In this document: in pieces, positions 35,069-44,074 of the stretch
Numbering within the stretch: the first letter of the stretch is position 1
How the letters are laid out: each line of letters begins with the position of its first letter
Origin: Pseudoduganella armeniaca
GTDB taxonomy: Bacteria > Pseudomonadota > Gammaproteobacteria > Burkholderiales > Burkholderiaceae_D
Assembly (NCBI RefSeq): GCF_003028855.1
Contig: NZ_CP028324.1
Span: 5,456,001 to 5,520,000 of the forward strand
DNA length: 64,000 bases
Reading direction: 5' to 3'
Made by a program: the position numbers and the translations under genes
Notes under the pieces: model-generated
Told to the model about the DNA's origin: nothing
What the model saw: the letters and a program-made list of their open reading frames with translations, nothing else
Database searches by the model: none

Positions 35069-38000
35069 ATGAATTTCTCCGCCCTGTCGATCAGGAATCC
35101 CATCCCCGCGATCATGCTGTTCGTGCTGCTCACGCTCGCGGGCCTGTTGGCCTATAAAGCCAATCCGGTGCAGGACTTCCCCGATATCGAGCTGCCCATC
35201 GTGACCGTCACGGCCTCGCTGCCGGGCGCCGCGCCGGCCCAGCTGGAAACGGAAGTCGCGCGCAAGATCGAGGATTCGGTCGCCACGCTGCAAGGCGTGA
35301 AGAACATCTACACCAAGGTGCTCGATGGCGACGCCAACGTCACCGTCGAATTCATCCTCGAGAAGAACCTGTCGGACGCCGTCAACGAAGTGCGCGACGC
35401 CGTCACGCGGGTGAAAGCCGACATGCCGGCCGAGCTGCGCGACCCGATCGTCAGCAAGGTCTCCACCGCCGGGCGCGTCGTGCTGACGTTCGTCGCCACC
35501 GCCCGCACCACCGGCGGTACCAAGATGGACGACGCCGACCTGTCCTGGTTCGTCGACAACACGGTGCAGAAGCGCTTGCTGGCGGTACCGGGCATCGGTT
35601 CCGTCAGCCGCGTGGGCGGCGTGACCCGCGAAATCCGCGTGGAGCTGGACGACGCGCGCATGGCCGCGCTGCGCGTTTCCGCGCTGGACGTCTCGCGCCA
35701 GCTGCGCCAGGTACAGCGCGAGGCTCCGGGCGGCCGCGGTGACGTCAGCGGCGCCGAGCAGTCGGTGCGCACGATCGCCACCGTCAAGTCGGCGCAGGAG
35801 CTGGCGGCCCTGGACATCCCGCTGGGCGACGGCCGCCACGTGCGGCTGGACCAGGTGGCCACCGTGTCCGACACCATCGCCGAATCGCGGGCGATTGCCA
35901 CGCAGGACGGCAAGCCAGTCGTCGCGTTCGAGATCTTCCGCACCAAGGGCGCCAGCGAGACCGCGGTGGCCGACGGCGCCCGCGCGGCGGTCGCCAAGCT
36001 GCGCACGGAGTACCCGAACATCGAGCTGAAGGAATCGATCGACAATGCCTCGCCCGTGCACGAGAACTTCGAGGGCTCGATGGAGCTGCTGTACGAAGGC
36101 GCCATCCTGGCCGTGCTGGTGGTGTGGTGGTTCCTGCGCGACTGGCGCGCCACCCTGGTCGCCGCCGCTGCCCTGCCGCTCTCCGTGATGCCCGCCTTCC
36201 TCGGCATCTACTGGTTCGGCTACACGCTCAATACCGTGACCTTGCTGTCGCTGGCGCTGGTCGTGGGCGTGCTGGTGGACGACGCGATCGTCGAGATCGA
36301 GAACATCGAGCGCCACCTGCGCATGGGCAAGACGCCGATGCAGGCGGCGTTGGAAGCGGCCGACGAAATCGGCATGGCGGTGATCGCGACGACGTTCGCG
36401 CTGGTGGCCGTGTTCCTGCCCACCGCCTTCATGGGCGGCATTCCCGGCAAGTTCTTCAAGCAATTCGGCTGGACCGCCGTGCTGGCGGTGCTGGCTTCGC
36501 TGGTGGTGGCGCGGCTGCTGACGCCGATGATGGCGGCCTATCTGCTCAAACCCAAGGTGCACAAGGAAGAGCAGGACGGCTGGCTGATGTCGCGCTACAT
36601 GCGCACGATGAAGTGGTGCCTGAACCATCGCGGCATCACGGCGATCGCGTCGGCCGTGTTCTTCGTCTGCTCGATCATGCTGGTGGGCCTGCTGCCGACG
36701 GGCTTTGTGCCGCCGGCCGATCGCGACCAGACCCAGATCAACCTGGAACTGCCGCCGGGCAGCACGCTGGCCCAGACCAAGCTCGTCGCCGAGCAGACCC
36801 GCCTGGCCGCGATGCAGGTGCCCGGCATTGTCGGCGTGTTCAGTTCCGTCGGCGGCGGCTCGGCCGGCGACGCGTTCGCGCCGGGCGCGGAAGCGGAAGC
36901 GCGCCGCGCCGTGCTGACGCTCACCACCGTACACCGTACCGACCGCGATGAATCGATGACGGAGATCGACAGCCTGCTGCGGGCGAAACTGGCGAATATC
37001 CCGGGCGCCCGCTTCACCGTCGGCCCGCCCGATACGGGCGTGAAGATGCAGCTGGTGCTGCAATCGGAAGACCCGATCGCGCTGATGGGCGCCGCGCAAC
37101 GCGTGGAGCGCGAGCTGCGCACGCTGCAGGGCATCGGCAACGTCACGTCGAGCGCTTCGCTGGTGCGCCCGGAAATCATCGTGCGGCCCGACTTCGCCCG
37201 CGCGGCGGACCTGGGCGTGACCGCCAGCGCCATCGGCGAGACGGTGCGCGTGGCCACGGCCGGCGACTACGACTTCGACCTGACCAAGATGAACCTGCCC
37301 GAGCGCCAGGTGCCGATCCGCGTCAAGCTGCCGGACGCCGTGCGCGCCGACCTGGACGCCATCAGCCGCCTGACGGTCCCCGGCACCAACGGCCCCGTGC
37401 TGCTGGCGAACGTGGCGACGATCACGATGGAAAGCGGCCCGGCCCAGATCGACCGCCTGAACCGCAGCCGCAACGTGACGTTGGACGTGGAACTGGGCAG
37501 CCGCTCGCTGGGTGAGCTGAACGCCGAAGCGCGCGCGCTGCCGTCGATGAAGAACCTGCCGCCATCGGTGCACATCGCCGAACTGGGCGACGCGCAGGAG
37601 ATGGCATCGCTGTTCGCCAGCTTCGGCATCGCGATGGCCATCGGCGTGCTGTGCATCTACGGCGTGCTGGTGCTGCTGTTCAAGGACTTCATGCAGCCGG
37701 TGACGATCCTGGCGGCGCTGCCGCTGTCGATCGGCGGCGCCATCGTGGCGCTCCTGCTGACGGGCCGTGCGCTGTCGATGCCATCGATGATCGGCCTGAT
37801 CATGCTGATGGGGATCGTGACGAAGAACTCGATCCTGCTGGTGGACTACGCCATCCTGGCACGCCAGGCCGGCATGAGCCGCTTCGACGCGCTGGTGGAC
37901 GCCTGCCACAAACGGAGCCGCCCGATCCTGATGACGACCATCGCGATGGGCGCCGGCATGATGCCGCTGGCCCTGGGGCTGGGCGCCGACCCGAGCTTCC

Positions 38001-38251
38001 GTTCGCCGATGGCGATTACGGTGATCGGCGGCCTGATCACGTCGACGTTATTGAGCCTGCTGGTGGTGCCGGCCGTGTTCACCTACATCGACGACACCGA
38101 GCACCTGCTGGGCCGCCTGGCGCGCAAGCTGCGCCGCCATCCGCCGCATGGCCATGACGGCAGCCACGATGGCAGCCACGGCGCGGCCGCCAACAACGGC
38201 AAGGCCGTCGACGCGGTCGGCAATCCCGTCATCGGCGCCAAAGGCCACTGA
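35069..38251 (+). CDS. RND efflux pump (AcrB/MdtB-like) with His-rich tail
   Basis: A 1060-residue inner-membrane pump with twelve predicted helices and two large periplasmic loops. The proton-relay aspartates are present in helix 4 (LVVGVLVDDAIVEIENIERH). The C-terminus carries a histidine-rich extension (about 1022-1060, HPPHGHDGSHDGSHG) beyond the usual RND end. The gap after the adaptor is 9 bp, with AGGAGC before the ATG. The substrate is probably drugs or other small amphiphiles; the heavy-metal CusA class is less likely because no methionine pairs were noticed. Confidence 0.88.
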   Translation: MNFSALSIRNPIPAIMLFVLLTLAGLLAYKANPVQDFPDIELPIVTVTASLPGAAPAQLETEVARKIEDSVATLQGVKNIYTKVLDGDANVTVEFILEKNLSDAVNEVRDAVTRVKADMPAELRDPIVSKVSTAGRVVLTFVATARTTGGTKMDDADLSWFVDNTVQKRLLAVPGIGSVSRVGGVTREIRVELDDARMAALRVSALDVSRQLRQVQREAPGGRGDVSGAEQSVRTIATVKSAQELAALDIPLGDGRHVRLDQVATVSDTIAESRAIATQDGKPVVAFEIFRTKGASETAVADGARAAVAKLRTEYPNIELKESIDNASPVHENFEGSMELLYEGAILAVLVVWWFLRDWRATLVAAAALPLSVMPAFLGIYWFGYTLNTVTLLSLALVVGVLVDDAIVEIENIERHLRMGKTPMQAALEAADEIGMAVIATTFALVAVFLPTAFMGGIPGKFFKQFGWTAVLAVLASLVVARLLTPMMAAYLLKPKVHKEEQDGWLMSRYMRTMKWCLNHRGITAIASAVFFVCSIMLVGLLPTGFVPPADRDQTQINLELPPGSTLAQTKLVAEQTRLAAMQVPGIVGVFSSVGGGSAGDAFAPGAEAEARRAVLTLTTVHRTDRDESMTEIDSLLRAKLANIPGARFTVGPPDTGVKMQLVLQSEDPIALMGAAQRVERELRTLQGIGNVTSSASLVRPEIIVRPDFARAADLGVTASAIGETVRVATAGDYDFDLTKMNLPERQVPIRVKLPDAVRADLDAISRLTVPGTNGPVLLANVATITMESGPAQIDRLNRSRNVTLDVELGSRSLGELNAEARALPSMKNLPPSVHIAELGDAQEMASLFASFGIAMAIGVLCIYGVLVLLFKDFMQPVTILAALPLSIGGAIVALLLTGRALSMPSMIGLIMLMGIVTKNSILLVDYAILARQAGMSRFDALVDACHKRSRPILMTTIAMGAGMMPLALGLGADPSFRSPMAITVIGGLITSTLLSLLVVPAVFTYIDDTEHLLGRLARKLRRHPPHGHDGSHDGSHGAAANNGKAVDAVGNPVIGAKGH

Positions 38252-38269
38252 CCTCGTCACGCCCCGCAG

Positions 38270-38301
38270 CGGCTCCCGGCAGCAATGCCGGGAGCCGTTT
38301 T
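38270..38301 (+). terminator. Rho-independent terminator of the RND operon
   Basis: A perfect 12-bp stem (38270-38281 / 38286-38297) with GCAA loop, followed by TTTT. It lies 19 bp after the RND stop codon. Confidence 0.9.
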
Positions 38302-38405
38302 ACTTGGTGCCTACCTTCAGCCGCGCGATGAACCAGCGCCCCGCCGGTCCGGGCGGCTGCGCCTTGCGGTACACGGCATTCATCGAGAGGCCCGGGCCGG
38401 TCAGC
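38300..38405 (-). pseudogene. 3' relic of a LysR regulator gene
   Basis: On the minus strand, about 33 codons before a TAA stop read GPGLSMNAVYRKAQPPGPAG and continue RWFIARL. This closely matches the C-terminus of the intact LysR at 57881-58816 (GPGFSMHAIHRKDQPPGPAG, then RWFVARL), and the DNA is also clearly similar. The fragment has no start or upstream LysR sequence: the position where the rest of the gene should be is occupied by wrbA, whose stop overlaps the relic. It is a remnant, not a gene. Confidence 0.7.
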
Positions 38406-39000
38406 TGAACAGCTTGTTGGCCGTCCTGGCGATCAATTCGCCCTGGTGGCGCGCGCCGGCCAGGTCGATCTCGCTGGGTTGGCGCTGGCCTTGGCCGCCG
38501 GCGATCGTCGTGGCACCGTATGGGCTGCCGCCGACCACTTCGTCCAGCGACATCTGGCCCTGGAAGCTGTACGGCAGGCCGACGATCGTCATGCCGAAGT
38601 GCAGCAGGTTGGTGATCAGCGAGAACAGCGTCTGCTCCTGGCCGCCGTGCTGCGTGGCCGTCGACGTGAAGGCACCGCCCACCTTGCCGTTCAAGGCCCC
38701 GCGCGCCCACAGGCCACCGGTCTGGTCGAGGAACGCCGCCATCTGCGACGGCATGCGGCCATAACGCGTCGGCGCGCCCAGGATGATGGCGTCGTAGGCC
38801 TCCAGGTCGGCCACGGTGGCCACCGGCGCATCCTGGCCCAGCTTGAAGTGGGCATTCTTCGCCACTTCTTCAGGCACGGTCTCGGGCACGCGTTTGATGT
38901 CGACGATGGCGCCGGCGGCACGGGCGCCTTCGGCCACCGCCGCCGCCATCGTTTCGATATGCCCGTAGGACGAGTAATACAGAACCAGTACTTTCGACAT
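38401..39000 (-). CDS. wrbA: NAD(P)H:quinone oxidoreductase, flavodoxin-like WrbA
   Basis: A 199-residue FMN protein that reduces quinones by two electrons. It has the flavodoxin phosphate loop (LYYSSYGHIETMA), GAPTRYGRMPSQMAAFLD, and the WrbA signature region (STATQHGGQEQTL and GGSPYGATTIAGG). The length is usual for WrbA. The ATG at 39000 has AGGAG upstream; the longer frame to 39036 does not. It is divergent from doxX with the shared promoter region between them. Confidence 0.92.
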   Translation of the reverse strand: MSKVLVLYYSSYGHIETMAAAVAEGARAAGAIVDIKRVPETVPEEVAKNAHFKLGQDAPVATVADLEAYDAIILGAPTRYGRMPSQMAAFLDQTGGLWARGALNGKVGGAFTSTATQHGGQEQTLFSLITNLLHFGMTIVGLPYSFQGQMSLDEVVGGSPYGATTIAGGQGQRQPSEIDLAGARHQGELIARTANKLFS

Positions 39001-39106
39001 GATTTCTCCTGTGATGGAAGCCGCACACGCGGGCACTCCAGCATACGAGCCGCCCAGGCGGAACGACAGCCGCCAAAAGGCAGAGCAGCCATCTAATCCA
39101 GCGATG

Positions 39107-39157
39107 GATCATATCGATTTATATAGGCTATCCAGATGCGAGCGCGACACCTAAGAT
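39107..39157 (+). promoter_or_regulatory. Promoter copy A of a three-copy family (doxX, 39.2 kb)
   Basis: ATCGATTTATATAGGCTA is followed by TATCCA, 17 bp, and TAAGAT (39152-39157). The same layout, with the same 23-bp step from box to box, occurs at 63264-63317 and 58840-58885. Confidence 0.6.
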
Positions 39158-39218
39158 ACGTCCATACCCGCTGCCAACGCAGCGCTCCGAACCCGAAGTC
39201 ATCTAGAGAGGAATCGTC

Positions 39219-39647
39219 ATGAAAACCATTGTCTCCGCCGCTCCCGCCCTTGGCCGTGTCCTGCTGGCCGCCATCTTCGTCATCTCCGGCCTGGGCAAAC
39301 TGGCCGCGCCGGCCGCCACGATCGGCTACATCCAGTCCGTCGGCCTGCCCTTCGCCACGGCGGGGCTGGTCGCGGCGATTGTCGTCGAACTCGGTGGCGG
39401 CATCGCCCTGGCACTGGGTTACAGGACGCGGCTGGTGGCCGCCGTGCTGGCCTGGTTCTCGATCGTGACCGGCCTCGCATTCCATCACGCCATCGGCGAC
39501 CAGAACCAGTTCATCCACCTGCTGAAGAACTTCGCGATGGCCGGCGGCCTGCTGCAGGTGGTGGCGTTCGGCGCGGGTGCCTTCAGCATCGATGCCCTGC
39601 TGGCACGCGGCGGCAGCGCGGTACGCCGGGCAACGCAGGCAGCGTAA
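39219..39647 (+). CDS. DoxX-family membrane protein (paralogue 1)
   Basis: A 142-residue inner-membrane protein with four predicted helices (about 10-27, 50-67, 73-92, 105-125). It shares long identical blocks with the protein at 63382-63816 (ATIGYI, SVGLPFAT, AFHHAIGDQNQ, LLKNFAMAGGLLQVVAFGAG). DoxX proteins are linked to quinone and thiol redox balance, often with reductases; here wrbA is divergent. The start has AGAGAGGAATC before it. Confidence 0.85.
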   Translation: MKTIVSAAPALGRVLLAAIFVISGLGKLAAPAATIGYIQSVGLPFATAGLVAAIVVELGGGIALALGYRTRLVAAVLAWFSIVTGLAFHHAIGDQNQFIHLLKNFAMAGGLLQVVAFGAGAFSIDALLARGGSAVRRATQAA

Positions 39648-39752
39648 GCTCGACGATACGCAGCACCGGCCGGCGCCGCGCGCCGGCCAACGTCTTTCCG
39701 CTCCACGTTGTTCGCCTTGCGCGGCCGGCGTGGCGGACGCCAACAGCCCGGC

Positions 39753-40526
39753 TTATCCGGCCGGCGGATCCGGCAGCTCCTCCATCGCGATCTCCGCCAG
39801 GTCCAGCAAGCCTTGCAGTTCCGCTGCGCGCAGCTTGCGCGGCTCGCGGTCGATGACGCACAGCGTGCCGAGCGCATTGCCGGCCTTGTCGCGCAGCGGC
39901 ACCCCGGCGTAGAAGCGGATGTGCGGGTCACCCTGCACCAGCGGATTGTCGCGGAAGCGCGTGTCGGCCGAGGTATCCTCCACCACGAAGGCGTCGTCGT
40001 GCATGATGGCGTGGGAACAGAAGGCCCATTCGCGCGGCGTCTCCTGGGCCGCCAGCCCGACCCGCGCCTTGAACCACTGGCGCTGGGCCGTCAGCAGCGA
40101 AATCAGCGCGATGGGCGAGCCCGTCACGGTGGAGGCCAGACGCACGATGCGGTCGAAACGCGCTTCCGGCGGGCTGTCCACCAGGCCGGACGCGGCCAGG
40201 GCTACCAGCCGCGTCGCCTCGCTGTCGGCCACCGGGTAGGCAGGCGCTTCCTGCGCCTGGAACTCCGTCGGCGACAGCGCCGACAAGGCGGCCTCCACGG
40301 CCTGCCCAACCGTCGCGGCGCGCGGCGCCGCGGCCGGTTCCATCAGCCGCGCGATGCGACTCAGGCGGGTACGGCGGTGTCCACCCGGCGTTTTCCAGGA
40401 TTCGATGGCGCCGCTTTCCATCCACAACTGCACGGTGCTGGTGGCAACGCCCAGCAGGCGCGCCGCCGCGCTGGTGGTCAGGATGGGATCGTCGTCGAGG
40501 GGCTTGCTTGCAGGGTTGCTGTCCAT
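39753..40526 (-). CDS. Excisionase/MerR-type HTH fused to GAF domain
   Basis: A 257-residue protein. A helix-turn-helix of the excisionase/MerR type is at about residues 14-60 (LTTSAAARLLGVATSTVQLW, then KTPGGHRR), and a GAF domain is at about 110-250 (FDRIVRLASTVTGSPIALISL, then FCSHAI and LGTLCVID, the pattern of GAF domains near diguanylate cyclases and kinases). It is probably a ligand-controlled DNA-binding protein. It is divergent from the chemoreceptor gene across a gap with two interleaved inverted repeats. Confidence 0.75.
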   Translation of the reverse strand: MDSNPASKPLDDDPILTTSAAARLLGVATSTVQLWMESGAIESWKTPGGHRRTRLSRIARLMEPAAAPRAATVGQAVEAALSALSPTEFQAQEAPAYPVADSEATRLVALAASGLVDSPPEARFDRIVRLASTVTGSPIALISLLTAQRQWFKARVGLAAQETPREWAFCSHAIMHDDAFVVEDTSADTRFRDNPLVQGDPHIRFYAGVPLRDKAGNALGTLCVIDREPRKLRAAELQGLLDLAEIAMEELPDPPAG

Positions 40527-40587
40527 GGAGGCCTTTCGTATCCCGGCAGTATAGACAATTGCCGACTTGCAGCCAAGATTTGATTTA

Positions 40588-40637
40588 TTTGACGAAATCG
40601 CGCAACACCAGCTGAGTTTCGTCAAATTATGTTGCGC
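40588..40637. repeat. Two interleaved inverted repeats in divergent promoter gap
   Basis: TTTGACGAAA (40588-40597) pairs with TTTCGTCAAA (40617-40626). GCGCAACA (40600-40607) pairs with TGTTGCGC (40630-40637). The pairs interlock, so they form either alternative structures or two overlapping operators. No clear -10/-35 pair is seen in the 174-bp gap. Confidence 0.65.
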
Positions 40638-40700
40638 TACCGCAATTTTACGGGCATCATATCGCTCAGATTCATCAAATTCCACTGTGTCGAGACCGAT

Positions 40701-42284
40701 ATGACTATATTCCGTACCGCGAGCATCGCAACCAAGCTGTACGCCGCATTCGCGCTGGCGCTGCTGTTCACCCTGGCGCTGGCCGTGACGGCAATCTCGC
40801 AGGTGCGCATGATCGATGGCGCGCTGATCAACGCCGAGACGCTGCGCCGCGACCAGCTGGACGTGCTGTTCGACGCCCGCGAGGCGCTCGACCAGACCGG
40901 CATCGCCGCCCGCAATGCCTATATCTTCACCGATCCCGCCGCCGCGCGGCGCGAGCTCGACATCGTCGACCAGCAGAAGGCGCTGTACCTGGCCGCGCTG
41001 CGCAAGCTGGAGCCGGCCCTGCATGACAGCGCGGCCTTCCAGAAAGTGCGCACCGGCCTGACCCAGATGGCGCGCGAGCTGGAACGCCCGCGCCAGTACC
41101 GCACGGCCGACGACATGGAACGCTTCGGCACCTTTTTGGTCGAGGAATGCAGCCCGCTGCGGCGCCAGATCGTCGCCGACATCGGCGCGCTGCTGGACGA
41201 ACTGCAGCAGCGCAGCGCCGCGGCCAACGCGGCGACCAATGCGCAGGCCGCCCGGGCCCAGACCTGGATCGTCACGCTGGGCATCCTGGCGGCGCTGGCC
41301 AGCGCGATCACGGGCGTGGCGATCGTGCGCGGCCTGCTGCGCCAACTGGGTGGCGAGCCGCGCTACGCGGCCAGCGTGGCGCGCGGCATCGCCCGCGGCG
41401 AACTGCACCGGGTGGTGGACACGACCCACGCGGCGCCCGCCAGCCTGCTGCAGGCGATGAGCACGATGCGCGACAGCCTGTCCGGCATTGTCAGCCGCGT
41501 GCGCGGCGGCACCAATGCCATCGCGTCGACGTCGGCCGAAATCGCCACCGGCAACCAGGATCTCTCCAGTCGCACGGAGGCCCAGGCCGGCGCGCTGGCC
41601 CAGGTGGCATCGTCGATGAAGCAGCTGATCGCATCGGTGCGCCGCAACGCCGACTACGCCGCCGAGGCGCGCACGGTCGCGGAAGATGCCGCGCAGGTCT
41701 CGCGGCAAGGCGGCACGGCCGTGGAGGGCATTGTCGCCACGATGAACCTGATCAACGAGTCGTCGCGCAAGATCGTCGACATCATCGGCGTCATCGACGG
41801 CATCGCCTTCCAGACCAATATACTGGCCCTGAACGCGGCCGTCGAGGCGGCACGCGCCGGCGAACAGGGCCGCGGCTTCGCCGTCGTCGCCGCGGAGGTA
41901 CGCAGCCTGGCGCACCGCTCGGCCGCCGCGGCCAAGGAGGTCAAGGTGCTGATCGAGGACTCCGTCAGCAAGGTCGGCGCCGGCACCGAACTGGTGGGCC
42001 AGGCCGGCCACACGATGCAGGGCGTGGTCGCCAGCATCGGCCGCGTGACGCAGCTGATGACCGACATCTCGCACGCCAGCCGCACCCAGAGCGACGACAT
42101 CGAATACGTCGATGCCGCCATCGTCCAGCTGGACGACATGACCTCGCAGAACGCGGCGCTGGTCGAACAGGCCGCCGCCGCCGCGCAGGCGCTGCGCACG
42201 CAGGCGGCGGAGTTGGCCGAGGTGGTCAATACGTTCCGGCTGGAGGAGACTGGCGGGACCGAGCGGCTGGCGCTGGCGGCGTAA
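40701..42284 (+). CDS. Methyl-accepting chemotaxis protein
   Basis: A 527-residue chemoreceptor. It has an N-terminal helix (about 12-35), a four-helix-bundle periplasmic domain (about 36-185), a second helix (about 188-210), a short HAMP-like stretch and the MCP signalling domain with the conserved tip (about 380-400, IIGVIDGIAFQTNILALNAA, then VEAARAGEQGRGFAVVA). It lacks the C-terminal NWETF pentapeptide, so it probably relies on other receptors for CheR docking. The ATG at 40701 gives a normal start; the frame extends upstream without support. Confidence 0.88.
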   Translation: MTIFRTASIATKLYAAFALALLFTLALAVTAISQVRMIDGALINAETLRRDQLDVLFDAREALDQTGIAARNAYIFTDPAAARRELDIVDQQKALYLAALRKLEPALHDSAAFQKVRTGLTQMARELERPRQYRTADDMERFGTFLVEECSPLRRQIVADIGALLDELQQRSAAANAATNAQAARAQTWIVTLGILAALASAITGVAIVRGLLRQLGGEPRYAASVARGIARGELHRVVDTTHAAPASLLQAMSTMRDSLSGIVSRVRGGTNAIASTSAEIATGNQDLSSRTEAQAGALAQVASSMKQLIASVRRNADYAAEARTVAEDAAQVSRQGGTAVEGIVATMNLINESSRKIVDIIGVIDGIAFQTNILALNAAVEAARAGEQGRGFAVVAAEVRSLAHRSAAAAKEVKVLIEDSVSKVGAGTELVGQAGHTMQGVVASIGRVTQLMTDISHASRTQSDDIEYVDAAIVQLDDMTSQNAALVEQAAAAAQALRTQAAELAEVVNTFRLEETGGTERLALAA

Positions 42285-42373
42285 CCCGGCCGGCGTCGTA
42301 GTGTGTGGCCTTTGGTATGAACAGGGCGGACCCGTACCGGGTTGCGGCTCGGAAGACTGAACCTGGAGACCTC

Positions 42374-43138
42374 ATGCATCGATACCCTGCTCCCCCACGC
42401 GGCCTGGCGACCGCCCTGCTGCTCTGCACCGCCCTGTGCCAGCCGGCGAACGCAGCGCCGGCCACCGGTCGCTGGTCGGCCGTACTGCCGCTGCTGGCCG
42501 GCACCTACGGCGGCAAGGCCGGCGGCACGTGCGCGGCGCAACCGGCCAGCGCCGGCAGCGCCAACGGCATGATCCAGGTAACGGCAGCCGGCAAGGTGCG
42601 CGCTCCCGGCATCGACATCGACGTCGCCAACAGCGTCATCGCCGATATCGAACGCCGCCGCACCGCCGATGGCACGGCCGTCTCGGTGGCGCTTGTCTCG
42701 GCGGACCAGAAGACGTCGCTCGCGGTAGGCCGGGTGGCGGGCATGGACCTGGCGCAGACGCGGGCCGGACCGCATGCGTTCAATTGCGAAGGCGTGCGCC
42801 TGCCTGCCGCGCTGGACCAGCAGGCGCTGGTACTGACGCTGGCCGGCATGCTCGATGGGAACGGCACGATCGAGTGCCAGGCCACGCCCGACGAGAAACC
42901 ACGCCAGCTTGCATTTGCGCTGGCGCGCGGCCGCGCAACCCTGGGCGAGCACGCTCTCGACCTGAGCACCGCGACCGACGAACAGTTCAGCCGTGGCGCC
43001 GACGGCGCGGCCAAGTACCAGGCCCAGCTTGCCGATGGCCGCTCCTTCATCGTCTACTATGATGACAACGGCAAGGTGCGCAACATCGCGATCCTGCACC
43101 GCGGCCGCGACGTGATCGGCTGCGGCCCGGACGCCTGA
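42374..43138 (+). CDS. Secreted protein of unknown function (tandem paralogue 1)
   Basis: A 254-residue protein with a signal peptide (about 1-27, ANAAPA). It is not recognised. It shares a repeated plan with the next gene: a WSAVLPLLAGTYGG start, KVRAPGIDIDVA, a central cysteine (FNCEG), GTIEC, and a terminal LHRGRDVIGC. The four cysteines could form two disulphides in the periplasm. The start at 42374 is the first giving a signal peptide. Confidence 0.7.
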   Translation: MHRYPAPPRGLATALLLCTALCQPANAAPATGRWSAVLPLLAGTYGGKAGGTCAAQPASAGSANGMIQVTAAGKVRAPGIDIDVANSVIADIERRRTADGTAVSVALVSADQKTSLAVGRVAGMDLAQTRAGPHAFNCEGVRLPAALDQQALVLTLAGMLDGNGTIECQATPDEKPRQLAFALARGRATLGEHALDLSTATDEQFSRGADGAAKYQAQLADGRSFIVYYDDNGKVRNIAILHRGRDVIGCGPDA

Positions 43139-43210
43139 GCCCCCCACAGGTAGGGTGCCGCAAAAGCCAGGCAGGTGATAGCGTACGAACCTCTTCGATT
43201 TGGAGGTTCC

Positions 43211-44044
43211 ATGATACGTCGCGCCGCCCTGCTGTCCGCCCTGACATTGTCCCTGCTGCTGGCCGCTTGCAGCAGCAAGCATGAGGAAGCAGCCGAGGAC
43301 AGCATCCCTGCCGAGAGCGCGGAAGCACAGGCCGCGGAGGCGCCGGCCGAAGAACCCCAGAGCGCGCCCAAGGCCGATTACTGGCAGTTCGTCGGTCCGC
43401 TCGTCGCGGGCACCTACGAGGGGGAATGCATGCGCGTGCCGGATGCGCACAAGATGAACACCACCATCAAGGTCGGGGCGGACGGCAAGGTCTCCTCATC
43501 CGGCCTGGATATCGACTTTCATGCAACCAAGGCGATCATGATGATGCGCTTGCATGACGGCAAGGGCCAGTACAGTACCACCGCCACGATCGCCGTCGAC
43601 GACGGCCAGGGCGGCATGCTGTCGCTGCAGTCCGGCAAGGAGAGCGGCGCCAGCCTGAGCAAGGGGGACACCGGCATCGCCTGCACGACGGTGGCCGCCA
43701 ACCGCAATCTGAATGCCCGCCCGCTCTACCAGTCGCTGACGAAGCTGGTGGCGGGCAGCAAGCAAACCATCGGCTGCCTCGACACGAACAACCTGCTGGT
43801 GCGCCGCAAGCTCGATTTCACCTTCGACAATGGCGTCGTCACGATCGGCGACGCCGCGTTCGACCTGAAAGAGGCGGTGGGCGAAGGCTTCACGATCAAC
43901 GACGACGGCAAGACCGTGGGCCTGATGGCCGAAATGCCCAACAAGCGCACGCTCAACGTCATGTTCGATGGTGCCGGCAAGCTTACCCAGCTACTGGCCC
44001 ATAACGACCAGGAAAGCACGCATCACTGCATCGTCGAGAGCTGA
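43211..44044 (+). CDS. Lipoprotein of unknown function (tandem paralogue 2)
   Basis: A 277-residue lipoprotein. The lipobox is LLAAC (cysteine at 18), then a Glu/Ala-rich linker (about 23-57) and a domain paralogous to that of the preceding gene (WQFVGPLVAGTYEGEC, KVSSSGLDIDFH, GIACTT, TIGCLD, HHCIVES). GGAGG precedes the ATG. The pair looks like a tandem duplication in which one copy became anchored to the membrane. No function is known. Confidence 0.72.
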   Translation: MIRRAALLSALTLSLLLAACSSKHEEAAEDSIPAESAEAQAAEAPAEEPQSAPKADYWQFVGPLVAGTYEGECMRVPDAHKMNTTIKVGADGKVSSSGLDIDFHATKAIMMMRLHDGKGQYSTTATIAVDDGQGGMLSLQSGKESGASLSKGDTGIACTTVAANRNLNARPLYQSLTKLVAGSKQTIGCLDTNNLLVRRKLDFTFDNGVVTIGDAAFDLKEAVGEGFTINDDGKTVGLMAEMPNKRTLNVMFDGAGKLTQLLAHNDQESTHHCIVES

Positions 44045-44074
44045 TCGCTGGGCCGAACCGATGGGGACAGGCGT

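Noticed and set aside
33728..37909. A 1393-codon minus-strand frame opposite the RND operon
   Set aside because: Antisense shadow of adaptor and pump genes; composition is typical of such shadows.
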